A DNA stretch of 64,000 nt from Nageia nagi (lineage: Eukaryota; Pinophyta), in contig JBITNC010000001.1 in the NCBI GenBank assembly GCA_050084985.1, positions 208,320,001-208,384,000 on the forward strand, written 5' to 3'. This document shows, in pieces, positions 22,962 to 34,109 of this stretch (position 1 is the stretch's first letter; each line of letters starts with the position of its first letter). Under the pieces are notes generated by a model. That model was given only the letters and a program-made list of their open reading frames with translations, had not been told where the DNA came from and ran no database searches. Made by a program: the position numbers and the translations under genes.

Positions 22962-23279
22962 AGTTTCAATAGCTTTGCATAATATCATCTATGGTAGAAA
23001 TGATAAAAGTGGAGTTTTTGAAATTATCAAGCCTAGAAAATAATTATTGATATTTGAATATGGATAAAATTTAGAACAACCACTAAATAATGTTAAGGAA
23101 AATATTTAGTGAATTATACAAATACCAACCTTATAAATCATATTTCAAATGATAAATATCAAAGAAACATGAGTTGATAACCCACAGCAACTAATCTTGA
23201 AAATAGAAAAGAACCAAGGCCTTGAATTTGTGGGAAATGAATAAAATAATCTCATATGCATGAGAATTAGATCAAATAT

Positions 23280-24190
23280 ATTATATTATACCAAAATTTT
23301 GAAGTTCCCTATGTTTTATGGTACTACCGATCCATGCCTTCATTTTTGTATCTTCTTTAATCACAATAGATGATGAATTGCATGTAAAATTATTTCCCTT
23401 ATCTTTAACAAGATATGCTAAAGAATGATTTAGCAAGTTAGCACATGCTAGTATTAAAAACTTTGAGTAATTAAAAATTGTATTTTGTGATCACTATCAT
23501 ATCCATATTACTAAAAAGGTGATATTATGTGATTTAATGAATTTAAATAAAAAATAAAGATAATCCATCAAGTCATTCATTACATATTCAACTAAAAATA
23601 AAAATCAAGTACATGAAGATAATAGCGTGGATATCATGAAATTCATTGAAGCTCTTCAATAATTGTATAAATTATAAAATTTTGATTATCACAAGTCACC
23701 TTTACATAAATTTCTTCACGCTTTGATAGAAAAAGAAAGGTTTCACATTAGATATGGATAATGGAAAATAAAATCAAAGTCAAAAAGAGACAAGTCACCA
23801 TCACAACCTCAACATCGATACAAAAAGGAACAATCAAAAGAATCCCTAATAGTGACCAAAGTGGAAGTAATATAAAAATAATAGTAGTAAGAAATTAAGT
23901 TAATAAGGTTGAAAAAGATGAAAAATAAATCTATATAGAGTGTCAAAATTTTCCTAGGTGGAAATTCACACATATATATTGATGAGGTTATAGAATCCTT
24001 GATCAAATGAAAATTGCTAGTTCCACCACCTAAATCTATTTCTCAATAATCCTTTAAAATTAGTGTTCTAAGTGAATATAAGTCAAATAAATTATGTGAT
24101 TTTTATCAATAATGAGCCACATACAACACAATATTGTATATCATTACTCAATAAGATTTAGTATTTGATTGATTAAATGAATGTATCTTT
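23280..24190 (+). pseudogene. C2 gag, Tat-like
   Basis: Across several frames the plus strand reads LKFPMFYGTTDPCLHFCIFF, matching the (P-x-Y-D-G-T-x-D-P-x-x-H-L) opening of Tat gag, then FPLSLTRYAKE, LAHASIKNFE and SFITYSTKNKNQVHE. Near 24085-24180 KLCDFYQ is followed after two stops by a segment ending ...C-I/Y-x-x-x-L/N, the C-D-F-H...G-H-x-T-x-x-C zinc-knuckle arrangement, with His changed to Tyr. The gag is heavily broken. It lies 320 bases after the 5' LTR, as expected. Confidence 0.6.
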
Positions 24191-25129
24191 TCCAAAATCG
24201 AAAGATATAAAATTAGATAATAAACCAATGAAACTATGAGGATTGTAATATGAGTATAATAAGAATATGGTAATCTTCAACAATCTATTCCCTAACTTCA
24301 TCAAAGCCCAATCACCAAATACAAGCATTTGCTTTGTTGATAATGTTATCTCGACATGACATAAAGGTACATATTATTATTCTTATTGATGTCATTTATA
24401 GCTTCTCTTATATTTATAGTAGTATAGGAGTTTTTTATTTTTATTTAATTAAACCTTCTTTAGAACCCAACATCCATAATAGGATGCATTATCACTACCC
24501 ATTACCTTACCTGTACTAGTGGCATTTAGAAGTCATTAACCAAATATCCTCCTACCTCTTTTTGAATCTAGTGCTAACAATGATACCAATGCCTATGCAA
24601 GTATTTACTTACCTTTACCAAAAACCATGAGTGCCATGAGTACACTCACATATACTTGGTGTTAATATTTAATACCTTAATAATTATTTCTATCATTTAC
24701 CAAGAGGAACTAAGCCATGTACTTCATGATAGTTTTTTTTCATAGACACTTAATGATTTTTCTATTTGGCATGCCTTATTTATGTCAAAATTTTTGGAGG
24801 AGACCAAATTGGTGATAAAGAGTTAATAGCTAGATTCATTTCTAATATATTAAGCTAACATATAAGATGGGATCCTTAGAGTTTTTGTAGCATAATCTAT
24901 ACTTTTTCATCACTTATTCACCAATAGATTTCTTTAAACCATGTTTCACTTTGGGATTCTATCATGAGTTCATGTTTTTTACCTATAGGGTTCATTTTCT
25001 CTTCAAATTTTAGAACCATACAACCTTGAAAATATATTATACTCTTGTGGTCATTTAATGGAATTATGATATATATACATACATGAACTAGTGGTTGAAT
25101 GAAGGAATTGTGAAAATATATTATACTCT
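24191..25129. other. C2, nothing recognised between gag and PMD gene
   Basis: This is where protease and pol would lie in an autonomous relative. I find no D-x-G, Y-x-D-D, RNase H or integrase motif on either strand. A 61-residue hydrophobic frame at 24334-24519 is probably chance. Confidence 0.5.
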
Positions 25130-26978
25130 AATTGGGTCTCTTTATCCTAGTTTTCTCCTCCAATGCCACTAGCTAAGTTTGCAAGTAAGCTTTTTCAATC
25201 ATGAGGTATTTTATATTCTTATTGTGCTCTAATACATGGTTCATCATCCCTAGGAATTTATAGTCATTAAAAGTCTCATGTATATTCTAAAGTGTCTCCA
25301 CTACTTGTTCCAACACTGCTAGCCTCACCTTTAGCTCTTTTAGCTAACCATCCTTGGTGTCCATCTCCTGTTTAAGTTTTTTCAAGTCATCCTCCATATT
25401 TTTCATATAACCTTCTTAGATTATAATTCTAATTTTATTTTATATATAAAAATAAAATAATTAATATATGTTAGTTATATATTATTTTCTCTAAGGACTA
25501 ACTTATAGGTACAAGAGTAAAATACTTAATTCATTCTCAAGTTATTTTCTAGTCTCAGCAATGGGAATACCATTAGGAACCTCCTCCCATCCACATTGTT
25601 CTTTATGATGGGGAACATCCTCCATGTGTACATCCTATTCCTCTTCTTCATCATCCTCTTCCTTTTTAGACCCTCCTTCTATACAATTTGTTAGTTCTTA
25701 TAACCCATATATTCCCAAGGGTTAGGTCTTTCTCTAGCCTACCATGATAGGTACTCTTGAAAAAACTAAGGCCCATTGGGTGCCTTAAATCCCTCATCAT
25801 CTATATCACTTCTCAAAACCTAATGAGGATTATAATCTTATGTCCACTTAAGAGGGATATCAAATAAATTAGGGTCATGTGCCCTATATCTCCTTATCCT
25901 TACCATAAACTTGTAATTAGAAGAAATGCCTTTCCTCTTACTAAATTTCCTATGCACCCTCTCATGACTATAGGGTTCCATAATTATCTTCCTTGTTTGT
26001 AAATAATAAGGAGTCCTCTACCAATCTAACTCACCTCCTGGCTCATTTTTCCAATATGGTAAACCAACATAGGGTTTGTAGATAACATCTCCTACAAACA
26101 AATATTATGCATTAGATTCTAGCTCAATAAAATAACTAAAATCAACTAAATTTATTTTATAAATCACTTACCATCGATAAGTCCATCTATCACCTTTTGA
26201 TATGCTTCCATACTCTTATAGAGTCATATCACCTTTCTTGAACTCACCCAAAAATATGATGTAGGCTTCTCAGTTGATGTGCTATGAACTATAGCTCTCT
26301 TGGCTAAATAACTAAGATGTTATCATATGCCCTACATTTGAATACAAATGAGTGCATAATCCTCTTACCACTCTTTTGAACTATGAAAAAGTTATGAAAT
26401 TCATGATACATTTGGGATACAATGTAAGGATCCCATGTATATCATATAACCTATATTATCTCATAAACCACATGCAACAAATCAAGAGGAAATACCTCAT
26501 GATTTTTATATAGATATAGAATACTATCAATGCATGTGATAATGACTAATTGCATCCATATGAACCTCTTCATCTTTCCACTAAAAGCATGATGAAGGTA
26601 TGCACCCTTTGTACCATCATGATACTCCTCTAACCCTAACAACCATTTCATTGAGCTTTTGAATTGTGCATTGTTCATACTCTCCTCTAGGTAGATAGGG
26701 CATTATTTTATGAGAACATATAGGATCTTATGAATTTATTCAAGGATAATAGTGATCTCTCGAATAGGTCAATGGAAGGTATTGATCTATTCTGACCACC
26801 TCTCCATGAGAGCTATGAACAACTCCTTGTCCACATGCATATAGGGGGCATGGAATAGGTTACCAATACTAAAATGATGAATAAACCCTAACTCCTCATC
26901 TAGTAGCTTATCATTCCAAATCATGCAATATTTTTAACTCATAGACATCATCTCTAGTTCCATAAGAAATTGACAACA
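25130..26978 (-). pseudogene. Plant mobile domain (PMD) gene carried by C2
   Basis: ATG at 26963 (MELEMMSMS), just downstream of a possible acceptor GGATGTAG. The domain opening reads NLFHAPYMHVDKELFIALME-RWSE-stop-INTFH, and about 600 bases on YTWDPYIVSQMYHEFHNFF, then KCRAYDNILVI-stop-PREL. These match the A-L-x-E-R-W...T-F-H-L-P start and the Y-x-W-G...L-Y-x-E-L-H...W-A-Y-x-x-x-P-x-x-R-P parts of PMD proteins (MAIN/MAIL1 family, nuclear proteins linked to genome integrity and silencing). Further on: ERVHRKFSKRKGISSNYKFM, an acidic stretch EEDDEEEE (about 25655), and a coiled coil MEDDLKKLKQEMDTKDG (25400-25200). Many stops; probably several exons. Antisense to C2. Confidence 0.75.
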
Positions 26979-28255
26979 CTACATCCAAAGTAAATTAAGG
27001 TATGTATTAGTATATTTTGTAATTTCACATAAAATATATAAATAAAATTTTATTTTATTTTTTCAAGTACATACTTAATATCACAATAGTTTGGAAAAAC
27101 CTCCTTACATATGATAAACTATATGCTAGACTTCCTATGGCTATTTTTTTTCAAAATTTGGAGGCAAATTACCTTTATGCTCACCATAACCTAAACCCAA
27201 AATCATGGAAGTACTAATCTATTAACCATAACCCTAGGGTACCTTAAAATTTTTTATTTTTATCCTAATTTGCCTAATTAGGATCATAAACATATAATAA
27301 GGGTATTAGGCACTCACCACATGCATGAAAATATGATTATGATGAAGCAAATATTTTTGATAGCTCTCTTGCTCTGTAATCTTCATCTTACATAGCCAAT
27401 TAGATTATAATTTTGGCAAAACTAGCTTAAATCAACTCAAATAATTGATAAATACATGTGCAATACTTACTTGACTATACAAACCTCTTAGGAATTCATC
27501 AATCTTGTCACACTAAGTACACTACTTATCATGGATTGGAGCTCCAAACTCAAATACTGCAAATGAAAATAAACTACTAATTTACTCTATTTAAATCACA
27601 AAATAAGATATATTTTATGATATGGCTAATAAATTACATCATCCTTCATTTCTATAGCTGTCAAATTATTATCATCACCAATATCTCAAAAATTTAGCTA
27701 TTACCCAAAAATTTAGATGCCTTTTTCCTTAGGAACCTTAGTGTCTATGTTGAATTTTGTACCTATGCTAATCATCAACTTATACACTACCTTTCTTTAA
27801 CATTTCTCATGTTAATTTGAATATTATGATACATATAGATGAATGTGACCTAAAAACTAATATATTACTAACAAATATTGGAGAATCAAGTTATTTGTAG
27901 AAATGAATAGACATCTAATCAAAGAACAAATCATTCTTTGCACATTCATGATAGGGTTATACTCATTCATTATAAAATTTAATTCTTTAACAACTTATAT
28001 CAAGTATGAATAGATTATCATCAAATAGATCAAGTAGATTATACTCTGTAAGTTCAAAATCAACATCATATAGTACATATAAGCCAACATTAATAATGAA
28101 GCTAGTGAGGACTTTAGGATACAAAGGCATAAATCTAGTCAATTTAACATAATTTAAAATATAAGGTAAAATTCATAAAGTATTTCTATCCTTCATTGCA
28201 ATTTGCATTATCACTAGTATGATAATCATATATATGGTTTGGAAACAAACCAACC

Positions 28256-28585
28256 ATCTCTTTAAGTCACCTTTGCTAGTTGGGTCTAAACTAACCTCCA
28301 TCATTACTATGAGTCACCATTTTGTTTGAGTCTAAACTAACTATAACCTTTATGACATAAGTAATAAGGAGACTTGTACCTCAAGATGATATATGGCATC
28401 TCTCTTTGAGTTAGCTTTACTACTTGGGTATAAACTAACCTCTGTTATCTTTTTTATTCACCTTTACTAGTTAGTTCTAAACTAACCTCCATTATCTCTT
28501 TGAATCACCTTTGTTAGTTAGGTCTAAACTAACCTCCATTATCTCTTTAATTCACCTTTCATTTTTAGGTATAAACTAACCATCA
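28256..28585. repeat. Minisatellite of about 47 bp in C2, six copies
   Basis: Six degenerate units share TCACCTTTG(C/T)TAGTTGG(G)T, TCTAAACTAACC and AT(T)ATCTCTTTGA, near 28262, 28312, 28398, 28455, 28503 and 28550. C1 has only two or three (16552, 16738), so copy number changed since the copies split. Confidence 0.85.
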
Positions 28586-28614
28586 CTATTGTAGTTCCTT
28601 ATGATTCATATGTT

Positions 28615-28790
28615 ACATCTAAGAATGGGGTATGTACCTCATGATGATGTTGGCATATCTTATTTACATATAGTAATGGGGCATGTACTTCATGAAAATA
28701 TTTAATTATATGGGTATAATTGCATGTATTCCATATAGGAATGGGGCATGCACCTCCTGATGATGTTGATACACCATTATTTCAATATTG
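28615..28790. repeat. Second C2 minisatellite
   Basis: Three units of (A/G)GGAATGGGG(C/T)ATGTACCTC with GATGATGTTG occur near 28620, 28672 and 28738. Related units sit in C1 at 16604, 16646, 16803 and 21666; the family U insertion used one of them as target. Confidence 0.8.
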
Positions 28791-29215
28791 TATGTATGCA
28801 TCTAGGAATGAAATAGAGTATTTCTATATTTGGTATTCTCAAGATTATGTATGCATCTTATATTTATTTCATCCTTACTCTTTCATTTATATCATTTGTG
28901 ATGAAATATTATGATGATTTGCTTTTATTATCACCACTATAACTTTTATGAGTTAATGATCATATATATGCTTGGAAGTTTAGTGTTGTTGTCTCTCTCA
29001 TTTTTAGGTTATTATTTTCTCTTGGTTGATTCTACTTCATGCAGAATGTTCCATCTCACAACCAAGGAAAAGAGGGGGTAATATACATTATCATTCCTTG
29101 ATAATTTAAATAGTTATATAGCTAAACTAGGGAAGTATCAAATTTTTCTTCTCTTTACCTTTTGCATCCTTTGCAAGCATAATTTCATTTCAAAAGTTCT
29201 TATTTCATTATACTT

Positions 29216-29230
29216 GTAAAGGAGGGCATT
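29216..29230 (+). promoter_or_regulatory. C2 polypurine tract
   Basis: GTAAAGGAGGGCATT lies directly before the 3' LTR. Confidence 0.65.
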
Positions 29231-32200
29231 TATTGACATCTAAAAGTGGTCCCCATAAGTAACATTTACATACATATTTAATCACACTTTATTATAATTT
29301 AATCATATTTTATCTTATTATTATATATTTCTCAAGTTGCATTCTTATTTTTATGTTAGGTACATCTAGATGGCTTCAACCTTCCTATAAGGGTTCAATT
29401 GGTGAAATATCATGTTTGATATAAATGTAATTATGTTTAACATGGGGAAGCATATAAATATTACATATCGATAGTTGGTACCCTACTCTTGGATATTTCT
29501 AAATGTTATCTATTGATATAAGAATCTTATTATCACTCAAGCAAATATATATCATTCATTTCTATGCTCATATGCTTGGTTCAACTTGTCAACATATTTG
29601 TTATTATCGATCCTAGTTGGCAAACCTCATTTTAATGCAATGCTAGTGTGAATGTTGACGTGAAATCCCATATTGAGCTATTGAAACTAAGTTTCCATGT
29701 TGAGATCTTTTCTACTATTGGTTGTGGGGTTCACACATCAAGGTCATCCCTCTTCAACAAGTCCATCCTACATATATCTAACTTTGACATAGGTAAGGAT
29801 ACATAAGTATTTCTCTTACACTTAATAACATCTCATTATGTAACACATCCTTTTATTCTATACATTCAAAACCCTAAATTTTATACCTTTTTTTAATAGT
29901 TTATACACTCAAAAGATTTAGGAGTGGATTTAGGTGATCCACATGAGCTTGTTAATGCTTCTAACTAGTCATCACCCACATGGTGAGATTAGAAAAAATC
30001 TAGATTATCCAACCTTGATTATATCTATTATGGTGTTCACTTCATAACACTCATCCCATTAAGGAGATGTCTTAAATGTGGCCCCACCACTTCCACTTCA
30101 TGAACTATGTAGTAAACATTTTGGAAATAGTGTAGTGGTTTCCTACTTGGGGCCCATATCACCCAAGAGAATGTACATCCACTCAGTTACACATCCTCAC
30201 TCGATGATAACCCTATGAATCATAGGATAAGATAGTTTGGTCTAGGTAAACATACTTATGAGAAATAAATATCATTGCTTATGGAATAGTCATCATACTC
30301 CTATGTGTTTAACTATAAATGGTATGACTACTAAATTACCTTTGTTTGATCACCATACTTTTAACAACTACTATCTTCATTTGAAACCCCATCAAGGATA
30401 TGATACACTATCCTTTTCATATCTATCAACTAGGTTCACCATGGAATCAGGATTCCCCATGCCCATATCTTGGGGAGCCATGGGTATCAAAATAATACCC
30501 TCGAGTGGTTTGTATATTATAATTAATTTTAAGTAAGGTTAGAAAATAAAAGCCACCCATGACCTAATGATACCTTATCATATATAGTAAGACTAAAAAA
30601 AACTTACTTAGGAAGTCACACAAGAGTTTTGGAGTACTACAGATATCCAATACACATGGTACTCTATAATTAATACCTCTTTATAAAAGTTTGCATACTA
30701 GTGTTTAGTAACATGCCTTGAGATGACACTAAATTCAGCCACTACTATAAAGGAAGTGTGACATAAAGTGGTCCATACTTAAGGAATATTGTTTTGAATT
30801 TCATTTAGTAAGGGAGGTTTAACTAATAAATATTCCACATCATATTCATTAACAAATCCATCCAAAAGTTTCCCTTTTGGTCGAATTGAATCTCTTAGGG
30901 TTTTCTCTTTCATTTGAGTTATTTCTAAGTTTACTACTCATGTATTACATTATCATATTTATGGATCATTGTTAAGGTTTAACTTTAAACCTATGTATGA
31001 ATCTTAACAACATTGCTATAATATAATTTAATACTAATTTCTCCCACTTGAATTATTATCATTCCTTCTTAACTAGTTATGAATCATCCTTCAAGAGGTA
31101 ACATGTACTAAAGGTATTAGATATACACTTAGGTTGTATCATTTGTTCTCTATTTTATTCTTAATATTATTAATATGCTAATATTCATTTTTAACATCTT
31201 ATGTATTTTCTACTTGATCCCATCTCGATCCCTATTGAGATTCGAGGATCTCTAATCCATCTACAAGGAGTTAGGACTAATAGTAACCTATATAGATTAT
31301 TCATGATAATTAATCTTCTTTATTATTTTCTATTATTTCAACTTATTAGTAAGGTGTAAATGTAAACACATTAACCTAATTGAGTTAAGGTATATATTGA
31401 TTACCCTAATGAATTTTTTTGGCCCTAAAAATTATATTTCTATCTGATATCAAATTCCATTCAATCATTTATTTACAAATATAAAATAAATCCTTGGATT
31501 TTGATATTATCCTTCTATTTAATATTAATAAAACATTCTTCTTGTGTCACAAATATTCAAATTATATTTTATCTTAATTCCATATTAAGGTAATAAAATT
31601 CATACTCATCATTAAAGGTTACTTCTCTATGTAAGATATTATTGTACACCTTGAATATCATTCAATAATTACCTTATAAAGGATCCAAATTATTTTATAA
31701 ACACTCATATAAGATCAAATTAGATTAAATATTTATTAAAGTAAAATATAAAAGATTACCTGATGACTCCATCAATTGATAATATAAAGTTATTACTTAA
31801 GGATAATAAAAGAAAGTAACCCTAAATATTTAATAAGGGTCCCTTTACTAATGTGAGCTAGCAATTACATGGTAATGAATTCAAACTTACTTTTGAATAG
31901 ATCTTCATTCTTTGGTGTCGATCTTTCCATCTTCATATTTTAACTTTTTCAAAAGATCAAGGACATTGGGTCAAGTACTAAGGAGGTGAAGAGTTTGAGG
32001 ATCAAGACATCCCATTATGAATTCTTGACTAATGATGCAAATGACTATCATTCAAAACTATTACTATGGACCTTAGGAGGATTTGTATCCTCCCTTCCTT
32101 AGTCATGAGGTGCATATGAATCCTACTCAAACAACATTATAATCATACTATTCTAAAGATTCATGTTTCATCCCTTAGTGATGCTAGATACAAACTAATA

Positions 32201-34086
32201 ATTTAAATGATATTTCATTAAATAAAATCACACACTATTTCTTGTAACTAATCATAACATCTTCACTATTATCAAGAAAATTTTACCAAGGTATTGTATA
32301 TAATAATTATTGAAAATATCTATTGAATTTATTAACCCTTTTTATCTTAATAAATATTCTTACTTCACCACATACCTAAGAATTGACACTAATTTCACCT
32401 TATTAATATAGTATATCCATTAAGCTAAAATTTGGCCTCCATATTTCCAATGTATAATAATGTGAAAAATTAGAAAGAAGGCATGGAGGCTCATCAATGA
32501 GTAGGAAATAATACTTTCCTATCAAACCTAAGATTACCATTCCATGGTAATATACATGCAAGGGAGTGAGGTTAAAAGACAAAGAAAGACTTGGGGTCTT
32601 CCTCCAAGTTATAAGCTACCACAAAAACCTCATGTTAGGAATTAGTTGACTAGTTTCATCAAAAATATCACAAAATACATAATATAATTATACTTGAAAC
32701 TTCCCACCACTAGATTTAAATAAAGGAAAAACAATAAGATCCCACTCCTTTATTTTTTAAGGAAAATACAAGGTACCAACCTTCAAATCTAGTATGTCAA
32801 ACAAAATAATCAATATGTCCCTTAAAATAGTTTAATACCTCTATCAACAATTAATTCCATGAATCTTTATCAAAGAATCCTTTCATACAACCTAATAAAT
32901 AACATTAAAATAGGACTACTTTAACTAGGCATTTTAGCTTTATTGTCCTAAATGTAAAAGAATGCACCTAGACTTAGAGAGAGAGAGAAAGGCTTTTTTG
33001 ATTCATGTAACTCTATCCCCAAAGCTTTAGAATAACAAGAATGAAATGATAGGAGATAGGTTTTTTCTTAATGTTCCACCCCTCCTATTTATAGCCAAGG
33101 AGGTTCAAGTATGTTCAAATGAATGTCTACTCATCCCTTTAATGATTTTTTTGGTAGGTTTTATTAAAGTTATTGATGATTGTAGTGGCATTTAATACCT
33201 TGGAATATTTTTTATTAATTAACAAATTAGTACCAAATCTTTTCCACACCTAACATAAGGAAACAAAATAAGTAGGGCCATAACTCAATTATTTTCATAA
33301 ACCATTAAAACCTTGTGACATCCAGAGGGACATTAGTCCTACCATTTTTTAGAAAAAATTTCACTTCATTTTACTAACAAATATAAGTAAAAATTTGAAT
33401 TTAAAAGAAAGGAATATTCCTTTCCCTCCCTTTTTAAATTTAAATTGCAAAGATTCACAAGAGGAAGTTAATCACACATCTTACTTATGATGGTCACCTT
33501 CTTTTGTAGGGTAAATTGTTAATCGACACACATCCATAAACAGACATTCATTATGAAAATTGACATTCATTAATAATTATTCTCCCATGAAACTACATGA
33601 TCTAATATGGTCATTAGGATTTGTTAAATAACCAATGCCAATCATTTCCTCACTCTTACCCTTCTGTTTCTATCACTAATTCAACCTTGGTTCCTTGGGT
33701 CTTTTTTGCACTTTCCTTCTCCACTTAGCTTGTGACTTGTAGCAAAATATCTCTAAGCCAACATAAAATTGATATAATAAAGTATATCATTATTCAAAAC
33801 TTATCATAACATAGCATAATTCAAATTTAATCTCATTAGGACCTTGATGGTACTCAAGTCTTAACAATGTAATTGGGTGGGTCATTACATATTAATGCAT
33901 GTTTTTATCTTGTATCTTGATATCAATATGAACCTAACTCTATTATTACATTTATATTCTTTATTTTATATTATTTTATGTATGTTTTATTTAGGTTAAA
34001 TAGCTTAAATATCACATACTTAAATGTTTATGTGTGTTTAGTTCCTTTAAGTCAAAACCCTAGGTGTAGCAAAACACATATCAACA
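29231..34086 (+). repeat. C2 3' LTR, interrupted by B
   Basis: The left part 29231-29838 and right part 33895-34086 align with 22152-22961. The start is TATTGACATC (TG changed to TA) and the end CACATATCAACA. The two parts rejoin without loss when B and one target copy are removed. Confidence 0.85.
29834..33894 (-). mobile_element. B: 4-kb insertion with LTR-like ends, probably solo LTR
   Basis: The insert 29839-33889 begins TGTAACACATCC and ends GGGTCATTACA, giving TGTAA/TTACA inverted ends. Flanks CATTA (29834-29838) and TATTA (33890-33894) match at four of five bases. The exact position is supported by the uninterrupted LTR at 22152-22961. It has no gag or pol motif, no internal long direct repeat, and one uninformative 92-residue frame (30258-30536). 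It is related to 720-3451. A solo LTR of a long-LTR Ty3/Gypsy element fits best; a non-autonomous element is the alternative. Confidence 0.65.
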
Positions 34087-34109
34087 ATAGCCTTCCTATT
34101 GATAGGACT

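Larger units (their letters stand above)
26979..29215. other. C2 noncoding region between PMD gene and 3' LTR
   Basis: Matches C1 (6961-7733, 16076-16822 and 21645-22136) in order, which is how the T1 and family U insertions in C1 were bounded. It holds two minisatellites, listed separately. No frame supported. Confidence 0.7.
22152..34086 (+). mobile_element. C2: LTR retrotransposon with gag and an antisense PMD gene
   Basis: The order is 5' LTR (22152-22961), Tat-like gag (23280-24190), unassigned (24191-25129), PMD gene on the opposite strand (25130-26978), minisatellite-bearing noncoding DNA, polypurine tract (29216-29230), and 3' LTR (29231-34086, split by B). Without B it is about 7.9 kb. 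No protease, RT, RNase H or integrase could be found, so it looks non-autonomous. PMD sequences are known to be carried by some plant Ty3/Gypsy and Mutator-like elements; here the gene sits where Tat elements carry antisense ORFs. Confidence 0.8.

Noticed and set aside
30258-30536. 92-residue open frame inside B
   Set aside because: No motif, no similarity to copy A, unusual composition; chance frame in a noncoding LTR-like sequence.
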